A stretch of 64,000 nt of DNA from contig NZ_AP024597.1 in NCBI RefSeq assembly GCF_019704315.1, forward strand, positions 1,488,001 through 1,552,000. The letters run 5' to 3'. Source of the stretch: Stygiolobus caldivivus. GTDB taxonomy: Archaea > Thermoproteota > Thermoprotei_A > Sulfolobales > Sulfolobaceae. Below the pieces are notes generated by a model. The model worked only from the letters and a program-made list of their open reading frames with translations. It was not told where the DNA came from and searched no databases. Shown one piece after another: positions 25,181-34,823 of the stretch. How positions within the stretch are numbered: the stretch's first letter is position 1; the number at the start of each line of letters is the position of its first letter. Made by a program: the position numbers and the translations under genes.

Positions 25181-28074
25181 TTCCTCTCCACCTCTATCCC
25201 CTTTTGTCTTTTTCTTTCGTTTACGTGAAACCTCCAATTGTCCAGAGGTAGGGGACTATACCCCGTGCCTCCTTCTACCTTTTCTATGACTACCGGCGTA
25301 TCTTTATACCCCGGTGTCCCGCTTGCCCTATCTACTTCCAGTCCGGTAAGGTTGTTAACACCTTTAGAGGGATCAGACGCGAAGATGGGGATAAATATTT
25401 CGTCCCCTTGAACCCTATCGCTTACTACGGCCCTAGCCCTGATCTCTCCACCGAATCTAGACTTTATCAACACAGTATCTCCGGTGCTTATAGAATACTT
25501 AGAGGCTAATTCCTTAGATATTTCTACGAAAGTCTCCGGGACTTTTCTCCTCAACCCTTCTACTCTCCTGGTCATGTTACCGACGTGAAAGTGCTCTAAA
25601 ACCCTCCCCGTATTTACGATTACCCTATGGACTTCGTCCTTTAGGTCCGGAGGGGCCCAACTCAACTTATGCAAGACTGCTTTTCCGTCTCCGGTCGCAA
25701 AACTGTTAACGTAAAGGAGGGGAGTATCTGAGCCATAATCGTTCACGGGCCACAAGAGGCTCTTAAAGCCTTCAAGTCTTGAGTAATTAACCCCTGCGAA
25801 TATCGGGCAAAGTCTGGCTATCTCGTCCATGACTTCCGAGGGGTGTTTATAGTCCCAGTCTGCCCCAAGTGCTTTGGCTATCATCTGTATTATCTCCCAA
25901 TCAGGCTTGGACTCACCTAAGGGTTCAATAGCCTTATAAAACCTCTGGATCCTCCTCTCTGTGTTGACGAATGTCCCTTCTTTCTCTAAGCTAGCTGAAG
26001 CCGGCAATATAACGTCTGCTAATTTAGCAGTCTCGGTCATGAACATGTCTTGGACCACTAGAAAGTCCACTTTTTCAAGGGCCTGTCTGGTTAAGGGAGT
26101 CCCGCAGTCTACCATTACTGTATCTTCTCCGACTATGTATAAAGCGTGGACCTTTCCCTCTAGTACTCCCTCGATCATCTGAGGTATTTGAAGCCCGGCC
26201 TTTGTGCTTAACTTTGCGTTCCACGAGTCCTCAAATTTCCTGACCGCATTTTCATCATCTAACCTTTGATATCCCGGTAAATAATTGGGTAAACAGCCGA
26301 AGTCGCTTACACCTTGGACGTTATTATGCCCCCGCATTGGGTAGGCCCCAGTCCCAGGTTTACCGTAGTTGCCGGTTATGAGCAGTAAGTCGGAGATAAT
26401 TGTGGAAGTGTCCGCTCCTCCCAAGTGTTGGGTCACCCCCATACCCCACAGTACCACAACGCTCTTTGCCTTATGGATCACCTCAGCTAGTCTCACTATC
26501 TGGTCTTTTGGGACTCCGCTTATGCTCTCGACATAGTCCAGAGTGAACTGCTTTACGTAGTCCTTAAACTCCTCAAACCCTTTGACTCTCTTCTCAATGA
26601 ACTCTTTGTCTATCCACCCCTCGTTTATTAAGTAGTTGGCTACTGCTGCCAGTACAGCAGCATCAGTCCCCGGTTTAGGTCTTATGAAAAGGTCAGCCTT
26701 CTCCGCTATTTCATGTTTTCTTACGTCCATTACTACTATTTTAGCCCCCCTGACCTTCTGGGCCCTCTTTATTTTGCTCCCGATCACTGGGTGGCTCTCG
26801 GTGGTGTTATGGCCGATGATTATTATGAGCTCAGCCTCCTCTATGTCCTTAATCGAACCAGAGTCCGCTCCTATCCCCACTGTCCTCCAGAGTCCCACGG
26901 TAGCCGGTGCTTGACAGTATCTGGCCGAGTTGTCAATGTTATTAGTCCCTATAACAGCCCTTGCAAGTTTCTGTAAGAGGTATGCCTCTTCGTTGCTCAT
27001 TTTATCAGAGGCTATGAACCCTATCGAGTCAGGCCCGTATTTTTCCTTAATTTCTCTCAGCCTTTTTGCAATGTATGAGATCGCTTCCTCCCAACTGGCT
27101 TCCCTGAACTTATCTCCTTCTCTAATCAGGGGCTTTGTAAGCCTGTCTGGACTATTTACGAAATCCCAGCCGAACTTTCCCTTAACACAAGTGAGTATAC
27201 CGTTAGCTGGTGATTCGGGTTTAGGCTCTACCTTAAGTATTTTCCTACCCTTAGTCCACACCTCAAAGGAACATCCCACTCCGCAGTATATACAGACCGT
27301 CTTAGTCTTCTTTATCTGGTTCTCCCTTGCCTTTGACTCTAGCTCGCTAAAGGTCATCAACAAGTTAAAGCTGTCCTCCGCTTTACCTACAGCCTCTATT
27401 ATCTTTTTCTTAAGGTCCCTCCTGATCCAGGTGAAATATCCGGCCTCTCCCAAGATGGACTTTTCCATCAGAGCGTTTACGGGACATACTGTGACACACG
27501 TCCCGCAGTTTACACATGAAGAGTTTCCTATGGGGTTACCGTTGTCCCAGACCACTCTGGGTGGGTTTAAGTCCCAGTCTATCCAGATTACCTCGTTCAC
27601 TGCGAAATCTTGACATGCTTCTACACACCTACCGCAGAGTATACATTGTGAAGGGTCATAAATATAAAAAGGACCAGAATCGTCTAGAGGATAGGGCTTT
27701 TCGGTGTACTTCTGAGAACTTATACCCGCCTTAATAACCGCTTCATGGAGTACACAGTCCCCGTTGTTGTTCTCACAAATGCTACAGTATAGTTTATGGT
27801 ACCTCAAAATCCTCGTAATTGCAGACTTTCTAGCACTTAACGCTTTGGGGCTGTTTACCGAGATGTCCATCCCCTCTGAGGCTTTGGTGGAACATGCCCT
27901 AACGAGCTTCCCGTTAACCTCTACTATACAAGAGTCACAGCTCTGCAGGGGAGTTAGTCCCTCGTTATAACATATATGGGGTATATAGATCCCGTTCCTC
28001 TTAAGGAGGGATAATATACTTTCTCCCTCTTCAGCCACCATTTCTCTGTTATCGACTAATACCTTCAGAGCCAC
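25144..28074 (-). CDS. fdhA: Formate dehydrogenase alpha subunit (molybdopterin, FdhF/FdhA type)
   Basis: 976 residues. N-terminus: [2Fe-2S] domain (CYNEGLTPLQSCDSC...C), a His/Cys segment (HKLYCSICENNNGDC) and two [4Fe-4S] motifs (CILCGRCVEACQ; CVNCGTCVTVCP). Then the [4Fe-4S] of the catalytic domain (CIYCGVGCSFEV) and the active site SARYCQAPATVG, with Cys rather than Sec as Mo/W ligand. The C-terminus has the molybdopterin dinucleotide-binding domain (HVGNMTRRV). Oxidises formate or reduces CO2; the redox partner is not encoded here. GTG start at 28074. Confidence 0.93.
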   Translation of the reverse strand: MALKVLVDNREMVAEEGESILSLLKRNGIYIPHICYNEGLTPLQSCDSCIVEVNGKLVRACSTKASEGMDISVNSPKALSARKSAITRILRYHKLYCSICENNNGDCVLHEAVIKAGISSQKYTEKPYPLDDSGPFYIYDPSQCILCGRCVEACQDFAVNEVIWIDWDLNPPRVVWDNGNPIGNSSCVNCGTCVTVCPVNALMEKSILGEAGYFTWIRRDLKKKIIEAVGKAEDSFNLLMTFSELESKARENQIKKTKTVCIYCGVGCSFEVWTKGRKILKVEPKPESPANGILTCVKGKFGWDFVNSPDRLTKPLIREGDKFREASWEEAISYIAKRLREIKEKYGPDSIGFIASDKMSNEEAYLLQKLARAVIGTNNIDNSARYCQAPATVGLWRTVGIGADSGSIKDIEEAELIIIIGHNTTESHPVIGSKIKRAQKVRGAKIVVMDVRKHEIAEKADLFIRPKPGTDAAVLAAVANYLINEGWIDKEFIEKRVKGFEEFKDYVKQFTLDYVESISGVPKDQIVRLAEVIHKAKSVVVLWGMGVTQHLGGADTSTIISDLLLITGNYGKPGTGAYPMRGHNNVQGVSDFGCLPNYLPGYQRLDDENAVRKFEDSWNAKLSTKAGLQIPQMIEGVLEGKVHALYIVGEDTVMVDCGTPLTRQALEKVDFLVVQDMFMTETAKLADVILPASASLEKEGTFVNTERRIQRFYKAIEPLGESKPDWEIIQMIAKALGADWDYKHPSEVMDEIARLCPIFAGVNYSRLEGFKSLLWPVNDYGSDTPLLYVNSFATGDGKAVLHKLSWAPPDLKDEVHRVIVNTGRVLEHFHVGNMTRRVEGLRRKVPETFVEISKELASKYSISTGDTVLIKSRFGGEIRARAVVSDRVQGDEIFIPIFASDPSKGVNNLTGLEVDRASGTPGYKDTPVVIEKVEGGTGYSPLPLDNWRFHVNERKRQKGIEVERKWRREEFRPLTD

Positions 28075-28195
28075 AACCTTTAGATATCACCTAATATTTA
28101 AAAACTTACCTTAATAACACTATAAAATTAAAATTTCTTTTTTATTTTTAGAAAGGTTTACTTATATATAGTCCATTTATAATAAATGTGGGCGT

Positions 28196-28300
28196 TATTT
28201 GACGTTCACCTGAGCGAGGTAGTGTCGCGTGGATCAGCTTGCTTGTTCTTGGACTTCTGACTTCCCGCCTAAAGGGCGAGGCTTTCAATCCTTTGTATAT
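28196..28300 (+). repeat. Possible IS200/IS605-type element end
   Basis: GACTTCTGACTTCCCGCC-TAAAG-GGCGAGGC contains a small stem (CGCC/GGCG) and resembles the subterminal hairpins next to TnpB genes in Sulfolobales. A looser match (GACTTCTCCGAC...TATTAGGGCC) lies near 29380-29415. No transposase frame remains. Identification is by memory of the pattern. Confidence 0.35.
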
Positions 28301-28467
28301 ATTCCGTTTCAACCTTCGGAACCATTTGTGAAAAATGTGAGGCTACGATAGACGTATGCTTAAAATGCTAAACAGTTTCTTGTTGGCTTTTAGAACCCTA
28401 CAAGTGTTAGCAACTTATAAGTACACATGGAGACCGAAAATTAAGTATGTAATACCTATCGTATAGC

Positions 28468-28634
28468 GTTTTACGTAAAACTATTACGTCTACATGTTTT
28501 TACTAATTAGGTGTATGATATTAATACCCCGCGGTTGGGAGTCGGGAAATCTTGAACATTAACGTAAGGTAAGGTACAAGTACCCACGTAAGTGTTTAGG
28601 GTAATACCCAGCCGTTACCATTACCAATAAGTTC
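28468..28634 (+). repeat. Dispersed diverged repeat, copy 1
   Basis: Begins with the palindrome GTTTTACGTAAAAC and continues through GTTTTTACTAATTAG, GAGTCGGGAAATCTTGAAC, TAAGGTACAAGTAC and CCGTTACCA. The same order of blocks is seen at 35683-35852. Its first ~55 bp also match the minus strand at 6075-6129 next to the decayed tnpB. Frames read like damaged protein (KVRYKYPRKCLG versus KTKYKHRRNYLG in copy 2), so it is probably a transposon fragment. Confidence 0.55.
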
Positions 28635-28647
28635 TACCCGTACAAAA

Positions 28648-29124
28648 TCAGCGGTGGGTATTACCTCTCCCCATGTTCAGTATGACTTTGTCCCCGTCGA
28701 CTATTACTAAACCGTATTTTTCCATGGTATGGAGGTAGTCCGCGTGTTTAACACCCAGTGAGTCCCTTATGTCTTTGACAGTGGCTTCGCCTCCAGACCT
28801 GATTAGGAACCTTATTATGTCGTTCTCTAACTTTTCGTCGCTTTCCGGGACTCTCATCCTCTCCTTATACTCTTGGTAAGTCTTTTTGTCTAACTTCCTA
28901 TATATTTTTACGTGTAAATGATATACTGCCATTATCCTTTGGGCTATGTCTAACGCCTCCTGGTCTGTTAGCCTTATCTGTTTCTCTCCATCATCATCTC
29001 CGACTATTATAAAGAAAGCCCCGTCCTTTATCTTGCCTTCCTTTACAGCTGGCGGGCTCTCGCCAACCCGGATATAAATCCTCTTCCCGTCCTTCTCATG
29101 AGTTTTCCTTACAATAATAGTCAT
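28648..29124 (-). CDS. Hypothetical protein with C-terminal winged-helix domain
   Basis: 158 residues. The N-terminal ~80 residues form a beta-rich part (IYIRVGESPPAVKEG, GAFFIIVGDDDGEKQIRLT) not recognised. The C-terminus (NDIIRFLIRSGGEATVKDIRDSLGVKHADYLHTMEKYGLVIVDGDKVIL) is a winged helix-turn-helix with the wing at VDGDKV. A DNA-binding role is inferred. Starts with ATG; the upstream minus-strand sequence has TAAAAGTTGACG with no clear SD. No operon partner. Confidence 0.6.
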   Translation of the reverse strand: MTIIVRKTHEKDGKRIYIRVGESPPAVKEGKIKDGAFFIIVGDDDGEKQIRLTDQEALDIAQRIMAVYHLHVKIYRKLDKKTYQEYKERMRVPESDEKLENDIIRFLIRSGGEATVKDIRDSLGVKHADYLHTMEKYGLVIVDGDKVILNMGRGNTHR

Positions 29125-29685
29125 TATTATTAAACACCCACGTCAACTTTTAAGCTTACTTGTCACGGGTTTAAATACCTGTTAAACATACACTAACGAC
29201 GTGTTACCGTTGCTGGTAACTAAGGGGTGAGGACCTCATAACGTTTTACGTAAAACCACGACGTATCTTAATCAGTAATTACGAAGGCTTACATAGCAGA
29301 GCCGTCGGGGCTCTGAAATTCCATAAGGTCAGAATAAAGCCCCAGTATTTGGTGTTTGAGGAAAATTTTGGTGCTGCTGACTTCTCCGACAAACCCTATT
29401 AGGGCCTTAGCAGTCGAGGTTGACAAACCGCCAACCTATTTAGCCTGCTGGACTATGCGTACTGTACAATTATCCATCCTTTAAAAAGACTATAAGTACC
29501 CCCTTCCCTCTACAGTGGGTTTTAACACTTAGTTTTAGAGCTGTCCTGCCCTTCACACCTGATTAAGCTCACCTTCAAGTTTATAAGACTTGTAGGAAGA
29601 GTTCTTACCTCTGGGCTTCACACGCTCTACTTGTACCTCGCGGTCTATAATCGTCATAGACCGCGTAGGTGTCTGCGTTGACCTT
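29125..29685. other. Gene-free region with several inverted repeats
   Basis: Contains GTTTTACGTAAAAC (29243-29256, the same palindrome as in the dispersed repeat), a 7-bp stem CAGAGCC/GGCTCTG (29297-29315), a piece resembling an IS end (29380-29415), and a 10-bp perfect stem at 29639-29665. No coding frame. It looks like a landing site for small elements that have since decayed. Confidence 0.5.
29639..29665. repeat. Perfect 10-bp inverted repeat with 7-nt loop
   Basis: CGCGGTCTAT, loop AATCGTC, ATAGACCGCG. It lies 21 bp behind the stop of the PIN gene. It could be a transcription terminator-like hairpin, a binding site or an element end; no T-run follows on the minus strand. Confidence 0.6.
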
Positions 29686-30072
29686 TTAGACCTCCTTGAG
29701 GAACTCCTTTAACGGGATCGCGTTCGTTTTAGTTATAAGCTCCTTGTCTTCTGACACCAGGGTTAAGCCGTTTACTTCTGACGAATATACGTATGAGGCA
29801 TCGTAATAGGTAAGCCCCTTTTCCACAGCTATCTTCAACACGCTGTGTATAGGAGGGTCTTCTAAGACTCTGAACCCTTTCATTATCTCCTCGAACACCT
29901 CAGCTGTACGTACGGGATCTCTGACCTTCTTGTGGAGATAAGACTCCTTCCATATCACATTTCCTACCTCATAAAACGTCAAACGTAAAATGTATACCTT
30001 GTCTAGATCGACGTTATCTATATACCTAGTAACGACCGGGTATAGTGCCGAGGTGTCTAATAAGAACCCCTT
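29686..30072 (-). CDS. vapC: PIN-domain toxin (VapC) lacking an ordinary start codon
   Basis: The PIN frame runs from about 30093 to 29686 and contains the full family start KGFLLDTSALYPVVTRY with the first catalytic Asp, E in TFYEVGNVIW, D in YYDASYVYS, and D in LVSEDKEL. Yet no ATG, GTG or TTG precedes LLDTS in frame: the first possible one (TTG 29982) would remove the first ~30 residues and the catalytic Asp. The toxin either uses a rare start, is made by reinitiation or frameshifting from the overlapping antitoxin, or is inactivated. Coordinates are placed at the antitoxin stop. Confidence 0.7.
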   Translation of the reverse strand, partial: KGFLLDTSALYPVVTRYIDNVDLDKVYILRLTFYEVGNVIWKESYLHKKVRDPVRTAEVFEEIMKGFRVLEDPPIHSVLKIAVEKGLTYYDASYVYSSEVNGLTLVSEDKELITKTNAIPLKEFLKEV

Positions 30073-30295
30073 ACCTCTCGTCCCTGCTCTCCCTCACTGC
30101 TCTGGCCCAATCCTCTTCACTCACGTCCCTCATGAGCTCCTTAAGCTCTAACGCCATCGCCTTTATTCGCTCCTTCTCTTTTTCCCTTATAGCTTCTTCA
30201 ATCGCCTTTTCTACTATCTCCCTAATATTGATCCCGAGCTCTTCTGCCTTCCTCTTTAACTCCCTCCTCACCCTCACGCTCAAGACCTCTGACAT
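30071..30295 (-). CDS. vapB: Ribbon-helix-helix antitoxin (VapB)
   Basis: 74 residues. MSEVLSVRVRRELKRKAEELGINIREIVEKAIEEAI is an RHH/CopG fold (beta strand then two helices), followed by a long charged helix for toxin binding. Directly upstream of and overlapping the PIN frame. TATA-like TATATAT lies ~25 nt in front (minus strand around 30313-30320). Confidence 0.85.
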   Translation of the reverse strand: MSEVLSVRVRRELKRKAEELGINIREIVEKAIEEAIREKEKERIKAMALELKELMRDVSEEDWARAVRESRDER

Positions 30296-30344
30296 AAGTA
30301 CGTATACGTAAGGCGTATATATAAACTTTGTTTACGCCAACATA

Positions 30345-30485
30345 ATAGTTGAAGGTCCTTTTCTAAGCGAACAGAGCGATAAGGAGTACGTGATCATAAG
30401 TCTAAAGGTGAGATCTAATATAGAGAACTGGAAAGAGGTTAAATCAGAAGTTCTTAGGAGGTTACTCCAGCTGAGAAAAGGATAA
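30345..30485 (+). pseudogene. C-terminal fragment of an unidentified protein
   Basis: In-frame 46 residues (IVEGPFLSEQSDKEYVIISL, then KVRSNIENWKEVKSEVLRRLL) end at TAA 30485, but there is no start codon. The amphipathic composition and lack of internal stops suggest a gene remnant. A TATATAAACTTTG element is just upstream. Not assignable. Confidence 0.35.
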
Positions 30486-30761
30486 ACGAGAGGTCATACA
30501 GTATTTTAAAGGACGGGAAGAAGGTGGCCTCGCCCTCGTTTAAACTTAATCCTCGAGTTTCTTAAGATAACCTCGTCTTTACTTAACGTCTTCGGATCGT
30601 TATTCTTCGTGTCTATAGGCTTTCATCTGAATATTAAGAACGTAAGTTTTATATGGCTACACACTTAACATGAAACTTTTTATAATTGCAATAGTTAATT
30701 ATAGCTAAGAAAACTGCAATTTCAAAATGTATCTGAAAACGTAAAAATTGGGACATTATCT

Positions 30762-30935
30762 ATGATGACTTTAGCCGCGCTAATGATCGTCTATCAAGGG
30801 GTAGCATTATCCCAACCCGTCAGGCTGACGCCCTATGAGACAAAAGTGATAGAATTAGCCTTGATTTCCTTATTGATAGGATTGACAATAGGTATTATAC
30901 ATTTAAGAGCAAGGTTTAAAGAAATAGTAATGTAA
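30762..30935 (+). CDS. Small membrane protein (57 aa)
   Basis: ATG ATG at 30762; 57 residues: a hydrophobic N-terminus (MMTLAALMIVYQGVALSQPV), a polar loop, then a second hydrophobic helix (VIELALISLLIGLTIGIIHL) and a basic end RARFKEIVM. Looks like a real two-helix membrane peptide. TATA-like TTTTATAATTG lies ~80 nt upstream. Unknown function. Confidence 0.4.
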   Translation: MMTLAALMIVYQGVALSQPVRLTPYETKVIELALISLLIGLTIGIIHLRARFKEIVM

Positions 30936-31047
30936 CTAAATAGGTATATTAGCGTCTATGCTCCTTATTTTTCTAATTTTATGTAATGATAAAGACTTAT
31001 ACTGTTAAGAATCGCCTAATCATACTTCATTTCAATTAAGATAAAAA

Positions 31048-32100
31048 TCACTTAATTCCTACTCCTAATTGAGTTTTAGCTCTAACACTTAGTATTAAGA
31101 GGATAGTCATCGAAATAGCTGTGAAAAGAGTAGCTACTGCCTTTATATCTATCGAACTGACGACAGGTACTATTACCCCTCCTAGTGCTGCGGTATTCAG
31201 CGCAATACCCATGTTCCTGGGCGTAGCACCATAAGCCGACGCAAGCCTTGGCGCTATAGAATTAATCCCTAAGCCAAAAGCTGTAAATAACACAAGGACG
31301 TAAGGAATAGACGTTTGGAAAAATAGTACACCACTTATTGCAGACACCAAAGTATATATCGCGGTGACTTTGGCTTCACTTATTGACAACCTGGGCACCA
31401 GTAAGTACATAGGTATTGAGAGTGCATAACCTATAATCACCCAAATAATCCCGCCTTGGTCTTCAACGATACTCGGTGCCAGCTGTAACACAAATGCAGG
31501 CTCAAACGAGAAGAAGAAGATCAAGACGGAAGTCAGAGACGGTAAAGATAGGCTCTGGTTTTTATACCTTGCGAAATCGGTCACATTAGGGTAAAGCAAG
31601 GAGAAAGGCGAGGTTATCAACCCGCTTAGGGCGATCAAAGTCCACTCCTTCAAGTATATGTATGCTATTGCACCCCCTATCCAGCCGAAAGCCCATCCAC
31701 TCATGGTCAGTGCAACCAAAAGTTTTTTACCTGAGGAAACGGCTTCCTCTACGGCTAGAGAAGTCGCTATCCCGAAGACTACGCCGATAAATGCCCTTAC
31801 AGCTAACAAAAGCGGGATATTGATAGTAATACCGCTTGCTACTGATAAAATGCCGAGAGATATAGTTGAGAATACGTATAGAGCCTTAGAACCTAAAGAG
31901 ACTATCAAACGTTGATAGGTCAAAGAACCTATGATTCTCCCTCCGAACGGTATAGACACGATCAGGAAGGACAACCACTGAGGCAAATTAAACTGAGTTA
32001 CGGTAAACGCTGGGGCTACCATAACGTATGTTGCTAACGAATACAACAATAAAGGGGTTAACCCGCTGAGGACTTGTTTGTTTGAACTCATTAAGGTCAT
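31048..32100 (-). CDS. MFS-type transporter
   Basis: 350 residues, about 11-12 hydrophobic helices, somewhat short for MFS. Recognisable elements: FGGRIIGSLTYQRLIVSLGSKALYV (loop after helix 2 in place of G-x-x-x-D-[RK]-x-G-x-[RK]) and LLAVRAFIGVVFGIATSLAVEEA (helix 4 R and the G-rich stretch). The substrate is unclear. ATG at 32100 or an internal M-S-S start four codons in. Stands alone in the decayed region. Confidence 0.7.
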   Translation of the reverse strand: MTLMSSNKQVLSGLTPLLLYSLATYVMVAPAFTVTQFNLPQWLSFLIVSIPFGGRIIGSLTYQRLIVSLGSKALYVFSTISLGILSVASGITINIPLLLAVRAFIGVVFGIATSLAVEEAVSSGKKLLVALTMSGWAFGWIGGAIAYIYLKEWTLIALSGLITSPFSLLYPNVTDFARYKNQSLSLPSLTSVLIFFFSFEPAFVLQLAPSIVEDQGGIIWVIIGYALSIPMYLLVPRLSISEAKVTAIYTLVSAISGVLFFQTSIPYVLVLFTAFGLGINSIAPRLASAYGATPRNMGIALNTAALGGVIVPVVSSIDIKAVATLFTAISMTILLILSVRAKTQLGVGIK

Positions 32101-32660
32101 ATTTAAATATTACAAGATAAATATAAGCGTTGCCAAATTTATGTATAAACTATTTGAGAGGTTTTAATAATTATCATGATTTTTAGATAAACGTTAAATA
32201 TTATTTATTATATATCGCTTGATTTTAAAAAATAATCAAAACAATATCAATGACGAAAATTTTCACCTATTTATATCGCTAATATTGGGCTAAATATAAC
32301 CGTGATAAAGTTTTTAGTCCCACAGAAAAATATAATCGTAAAAGGTAAACGTTTTTTATCATCAAAGACCTCGGCGGCGAACTGTTATTTTTATTCCAGC
32401 TCAGCATGTTAAGGGCAAAAAGATAAAATTATGGTGAAAATCGTGGTTAAGCCCGGCAAACTCATAGAGAAGGTCCACGTTTACTTCGGCTTTTAGAGTA
32501 TGAGGGAGTATTTATTCTCTATCAGGTGGTAAAGGACAAAGGGCCGTCTAAAACTGCGTTAGTACCTACGCTTTAACAAAGAAAAGGCCCTAGCTCTTTA
32601 AAACCTGACGGTGATTTTAAAAAAAGCTAAAAACCTTTCAGAAAGGACAAAAAAAGTCGA
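32101..32660. other. A/T-rich gap with a broken reading frame
   Basis: 32101-32390 is very A/T-rich promoter-like DNA. From 32431 the plus strand reads MVKIVVKPGKLIEKVHVYFGF then stops; a neighbouring frame continues LEYEGVFILYQVVKDKGPSK, ending with further stops. This looks like a frameshifted remnant of a ~75-residue or longer gene that I do not recognise. Confidence 0.35.
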
Positions 32661-34424
32661 TCAGATCAGATTTGCTAACGGTATTGCAAAAGCCCAACTG
32701 TAACTGTTATCCAGAAATACCGTACTACCCACTACCACAGCGTTGACTATTCCAAACCTCCCGCCAACATAGTAGCTTTTTATTAACATCCCGTTACTTG
32801 CGTTATATACGTCAACATAACTCCCTGCAGGTTCAATTAGGTAACCGTTAACTACTACAGGGTTAGCCCTTCCACCGCCAGCTCCGCTTGGGGGCCCTTG
32901 GACACCAGGTATTTTTGCCTCCCAGATTATTGCACCGTCAGTCTCGTTTATAGCATAGATAGTATTTGTTACCGGTGAACCCACATAAACTACGCCATCA
33001 TATATCAACGGCACTCCACCCTTGAATGCGGGTGGGACATAACCTCTCCCTACTTGTTCTATCCACAACAGGTGACCGTTAGTCGCGTTTAGAGCAAATA
33101 CTGCAAAACCGATGGTCTTATTAGACTTCACAAAATTCACTATGGTACTCTGTACTACGATTGCCCTACTTTGGTCTACTGCAGGTGAGACGTCTCCCAT
33201 CCCGGTATTGAAAGGAGTATAACCTTTAGGTAATGTGAACTTCCATACGATGTTCCCGTTAGCTACATTAACTGCCACCAATTCACCGTAAGGTGGTTCC
33301 GCTAAAGTAAAGCCCATTATAGCGATTGCGGTACCGTTGGGGAAAATGTAGTAGTTAGTAGAGCTCATGGAGTCAAACGCTGAAACGCCCACATAAGTCC
33401 TCCATACTACTTGTCCGGTTGTAGCGTTTAACGCTACTATATGTCCCGAACCGTCTCCATATATCACCAAGCCGTCAATATAAGCCGGAGTGGGCATTAC
33501 ATTACCTCTGTCAAAGTGCACCCATAAAAGTTGCCCGTCGGTAGCGTTAAAGGCGTAGACAGCACCGTAGCTGTACCCCCTTATTACGTTGGCAAAGTTA
33601 CCGGTAACAGCGGCAAAAAGCCCGTGGGAAGCCGAGAACCCAGCGTCCCCTATAGACGATATTACTATAGGCCCTTTAGGCGTGTCGATGACGAGCGGGT
33701 TGCTCATCACAGAGTTTGCCGTAGTTGCCATCCAGACCAGTTTACCGGTATACGCGTTTATGGCGTAAATAGCATTAGAATCAGCGGGCACATACACTAT
33801 GCCGTCATAATATGAGACTCCCACTGCGTCTCCGACCATCTGAGTTAAGGTTACAGCTGAAGACTTATTTCCGAGTGCCTGATATGCAGGGAACGGTGCG
33901 TTTAGCGGTAAGCCGTTCATCTGTTCATATGCCCATTCTACTGCAGGGAAACTTATGTTAAGGTAAGACTCGTGGTTCTGTGAGAAAGCGTACACAGTCC
34001 AGTTAGGTGACTGCGAGGGGTCGTGAGGTAAATTATAGGGGTAATAGTATACCATTGTCCATTCTGGTAATAAACAGTTACCGTAATTGTAGTAAGTGTA
34101 CTGGTACCAAGTAGATGTAGAGTTAGAGAAAGTAATGAGGGTTACATTTTCGTTGACCCCGGTAAGCGGTGAAGGCATTACCATCGATTTAGTCTGAAAG
34201 GTGATCCCAGACGTTGGAGGCGTAACAGTCTGTGTAGTAGTTTGTGTGACTGTAGCGGTTGTGGTTGATGTTTGGGTGACCGTTGAAGTCTGAGTAACTG
34301 TCGTAGGGACTGTTTGGGTTATAGTCTTTGTTGAAGGGGAGTGTATAGCATACCCTAATCCTACTCCAATAACTAGTCCTATAAGAAGAAGTACTATGGC
34401 GAAGGCAGTTGAACCTGTTTTCAT
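32661..34424 (-). CDS. Secreted PQQ-type beta-propeller protein
   Basis: 587 residues. Signal/anchor helix at about 7-27, then a Ser/Thr/Gln-rich stalk (residues ~30-70, repeated TQTST/TVTQT), then a propeller with at least seven PQQ/BamB-type blades of the form VYALNATDGxLLW (for example IYAINAYTGKLVWMA, VYAFNATDGQLLWVH, IVALNATTGQVVWRT, IYAINETDGAIIWEA). Many N-x-T sites suit S-layer glycosylation. Might be a PQQ-type dehydrogenase or a binding scaffold; I see no heme motif. Monocistronic, ATG. Confidence 0.8.
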   Translation of the reverse strand: MKTGSTAFAIVLLLIGLVIGVGLGYAIHSPSTKTITQTVPTTVTQTSTVTQTSTTTATVTQTTTQTVTPPTSGITFQTKSMVMPSPLTGVNENVTLITFSNSTSTWYQYTYYNYGNCLLPEWTMVYYYPYNLPHDPSQSPNWTVYAFSQNHESYLNISFPAVEWAYEQMNGLPLNAPFPAYQALGNKSSAVTLTQMVGDAVGVSYYDGIVYVPADSNAIYAINAYTGKLVWMATTANSVMSNPLVIDTPKGPIVISSIGDAGFSASHGLFAAVTGNFANVIRGYSYGAVYAFNATDGQLLWVHFDRGNVMPTPAYIDGLVIYGDGSGHIVALNATTGQVVWRTYVGVSAFDSMSSTNYYIFPNGTAIAIMGFTLAEPPYGELVAVNVANGNIVWKFTLPKGYTPFNTGMGDVSPAVDQSRAIVVQSTIVNFVKSNKTIGFAVFALNATNGHLLWIEQVGRGYVPPAFKGGVPLIYDGVVYVGSPVTNTIYAINETDGAIIWEAKIPGVQGPPSGAGGGRANPVVVNGYLIEPAGSYVDVYNASNGMLIKSYYVGGRFGIVNAVVVGSTVFLDNSYSWAFAIPLANLI

Positions 34425-34823
34425 GTTCTATCATGGTTAATTTAGGGCCATTCACTTATAATTTTAGTCAGTTTTTAAACTAATTATTGAGTTTTGAAAT
34501 AAGATATGCAAATAATCCCTTAAAAAGCCTTAAAATATATACGCCTAGTGAGTTTAATTGAAAAATTTATCTTATGGAGATTATTAATAAAGTGTTACGA
34601 GTTTAATAGTGAGCGGTCATGTATCCATTTATTTTCTATATCTAAACAGTTTATGCAGAGAACTCATCACTAGCAATTTGGAGACCAAACTGCCCTTATA
34701 AACTAAAGCGTGTCACCGTAGGAGGTTCTCCTTAACTAATAATCCTCCTATGGTTGCAAACCCAAGTCTGTTAGAGGCGTAGTATGAGGCAACTATATGG
34801 CAATTACGCAATACTAAAATCTC
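34425..34823. other. Intergenic region, no gene seen
   Basis: A/T-rich, stops in all frames. It must contain the promoter of the secreted propeller gene (minus strand; CTTATAATTTTAG-like sequence near 34452-34470 in complement) and the end of the SRPBCC gene. Nothing else is supported. Confidence 0.3.

Noticed and set aside
26900-26960. Selenocysteine in formate dehydrogenase
   Set aside because: The active-site codon in SARYCQAPATVG is a Cys codon, not TGA, and no in-frame TGA interrupts the gene.
30071-30311. Plus-strand Ser/Leu-rich 88-aa frame
   Set aside because: Antisense to the RHH antitoxin, which has a convincing fold and promoter.
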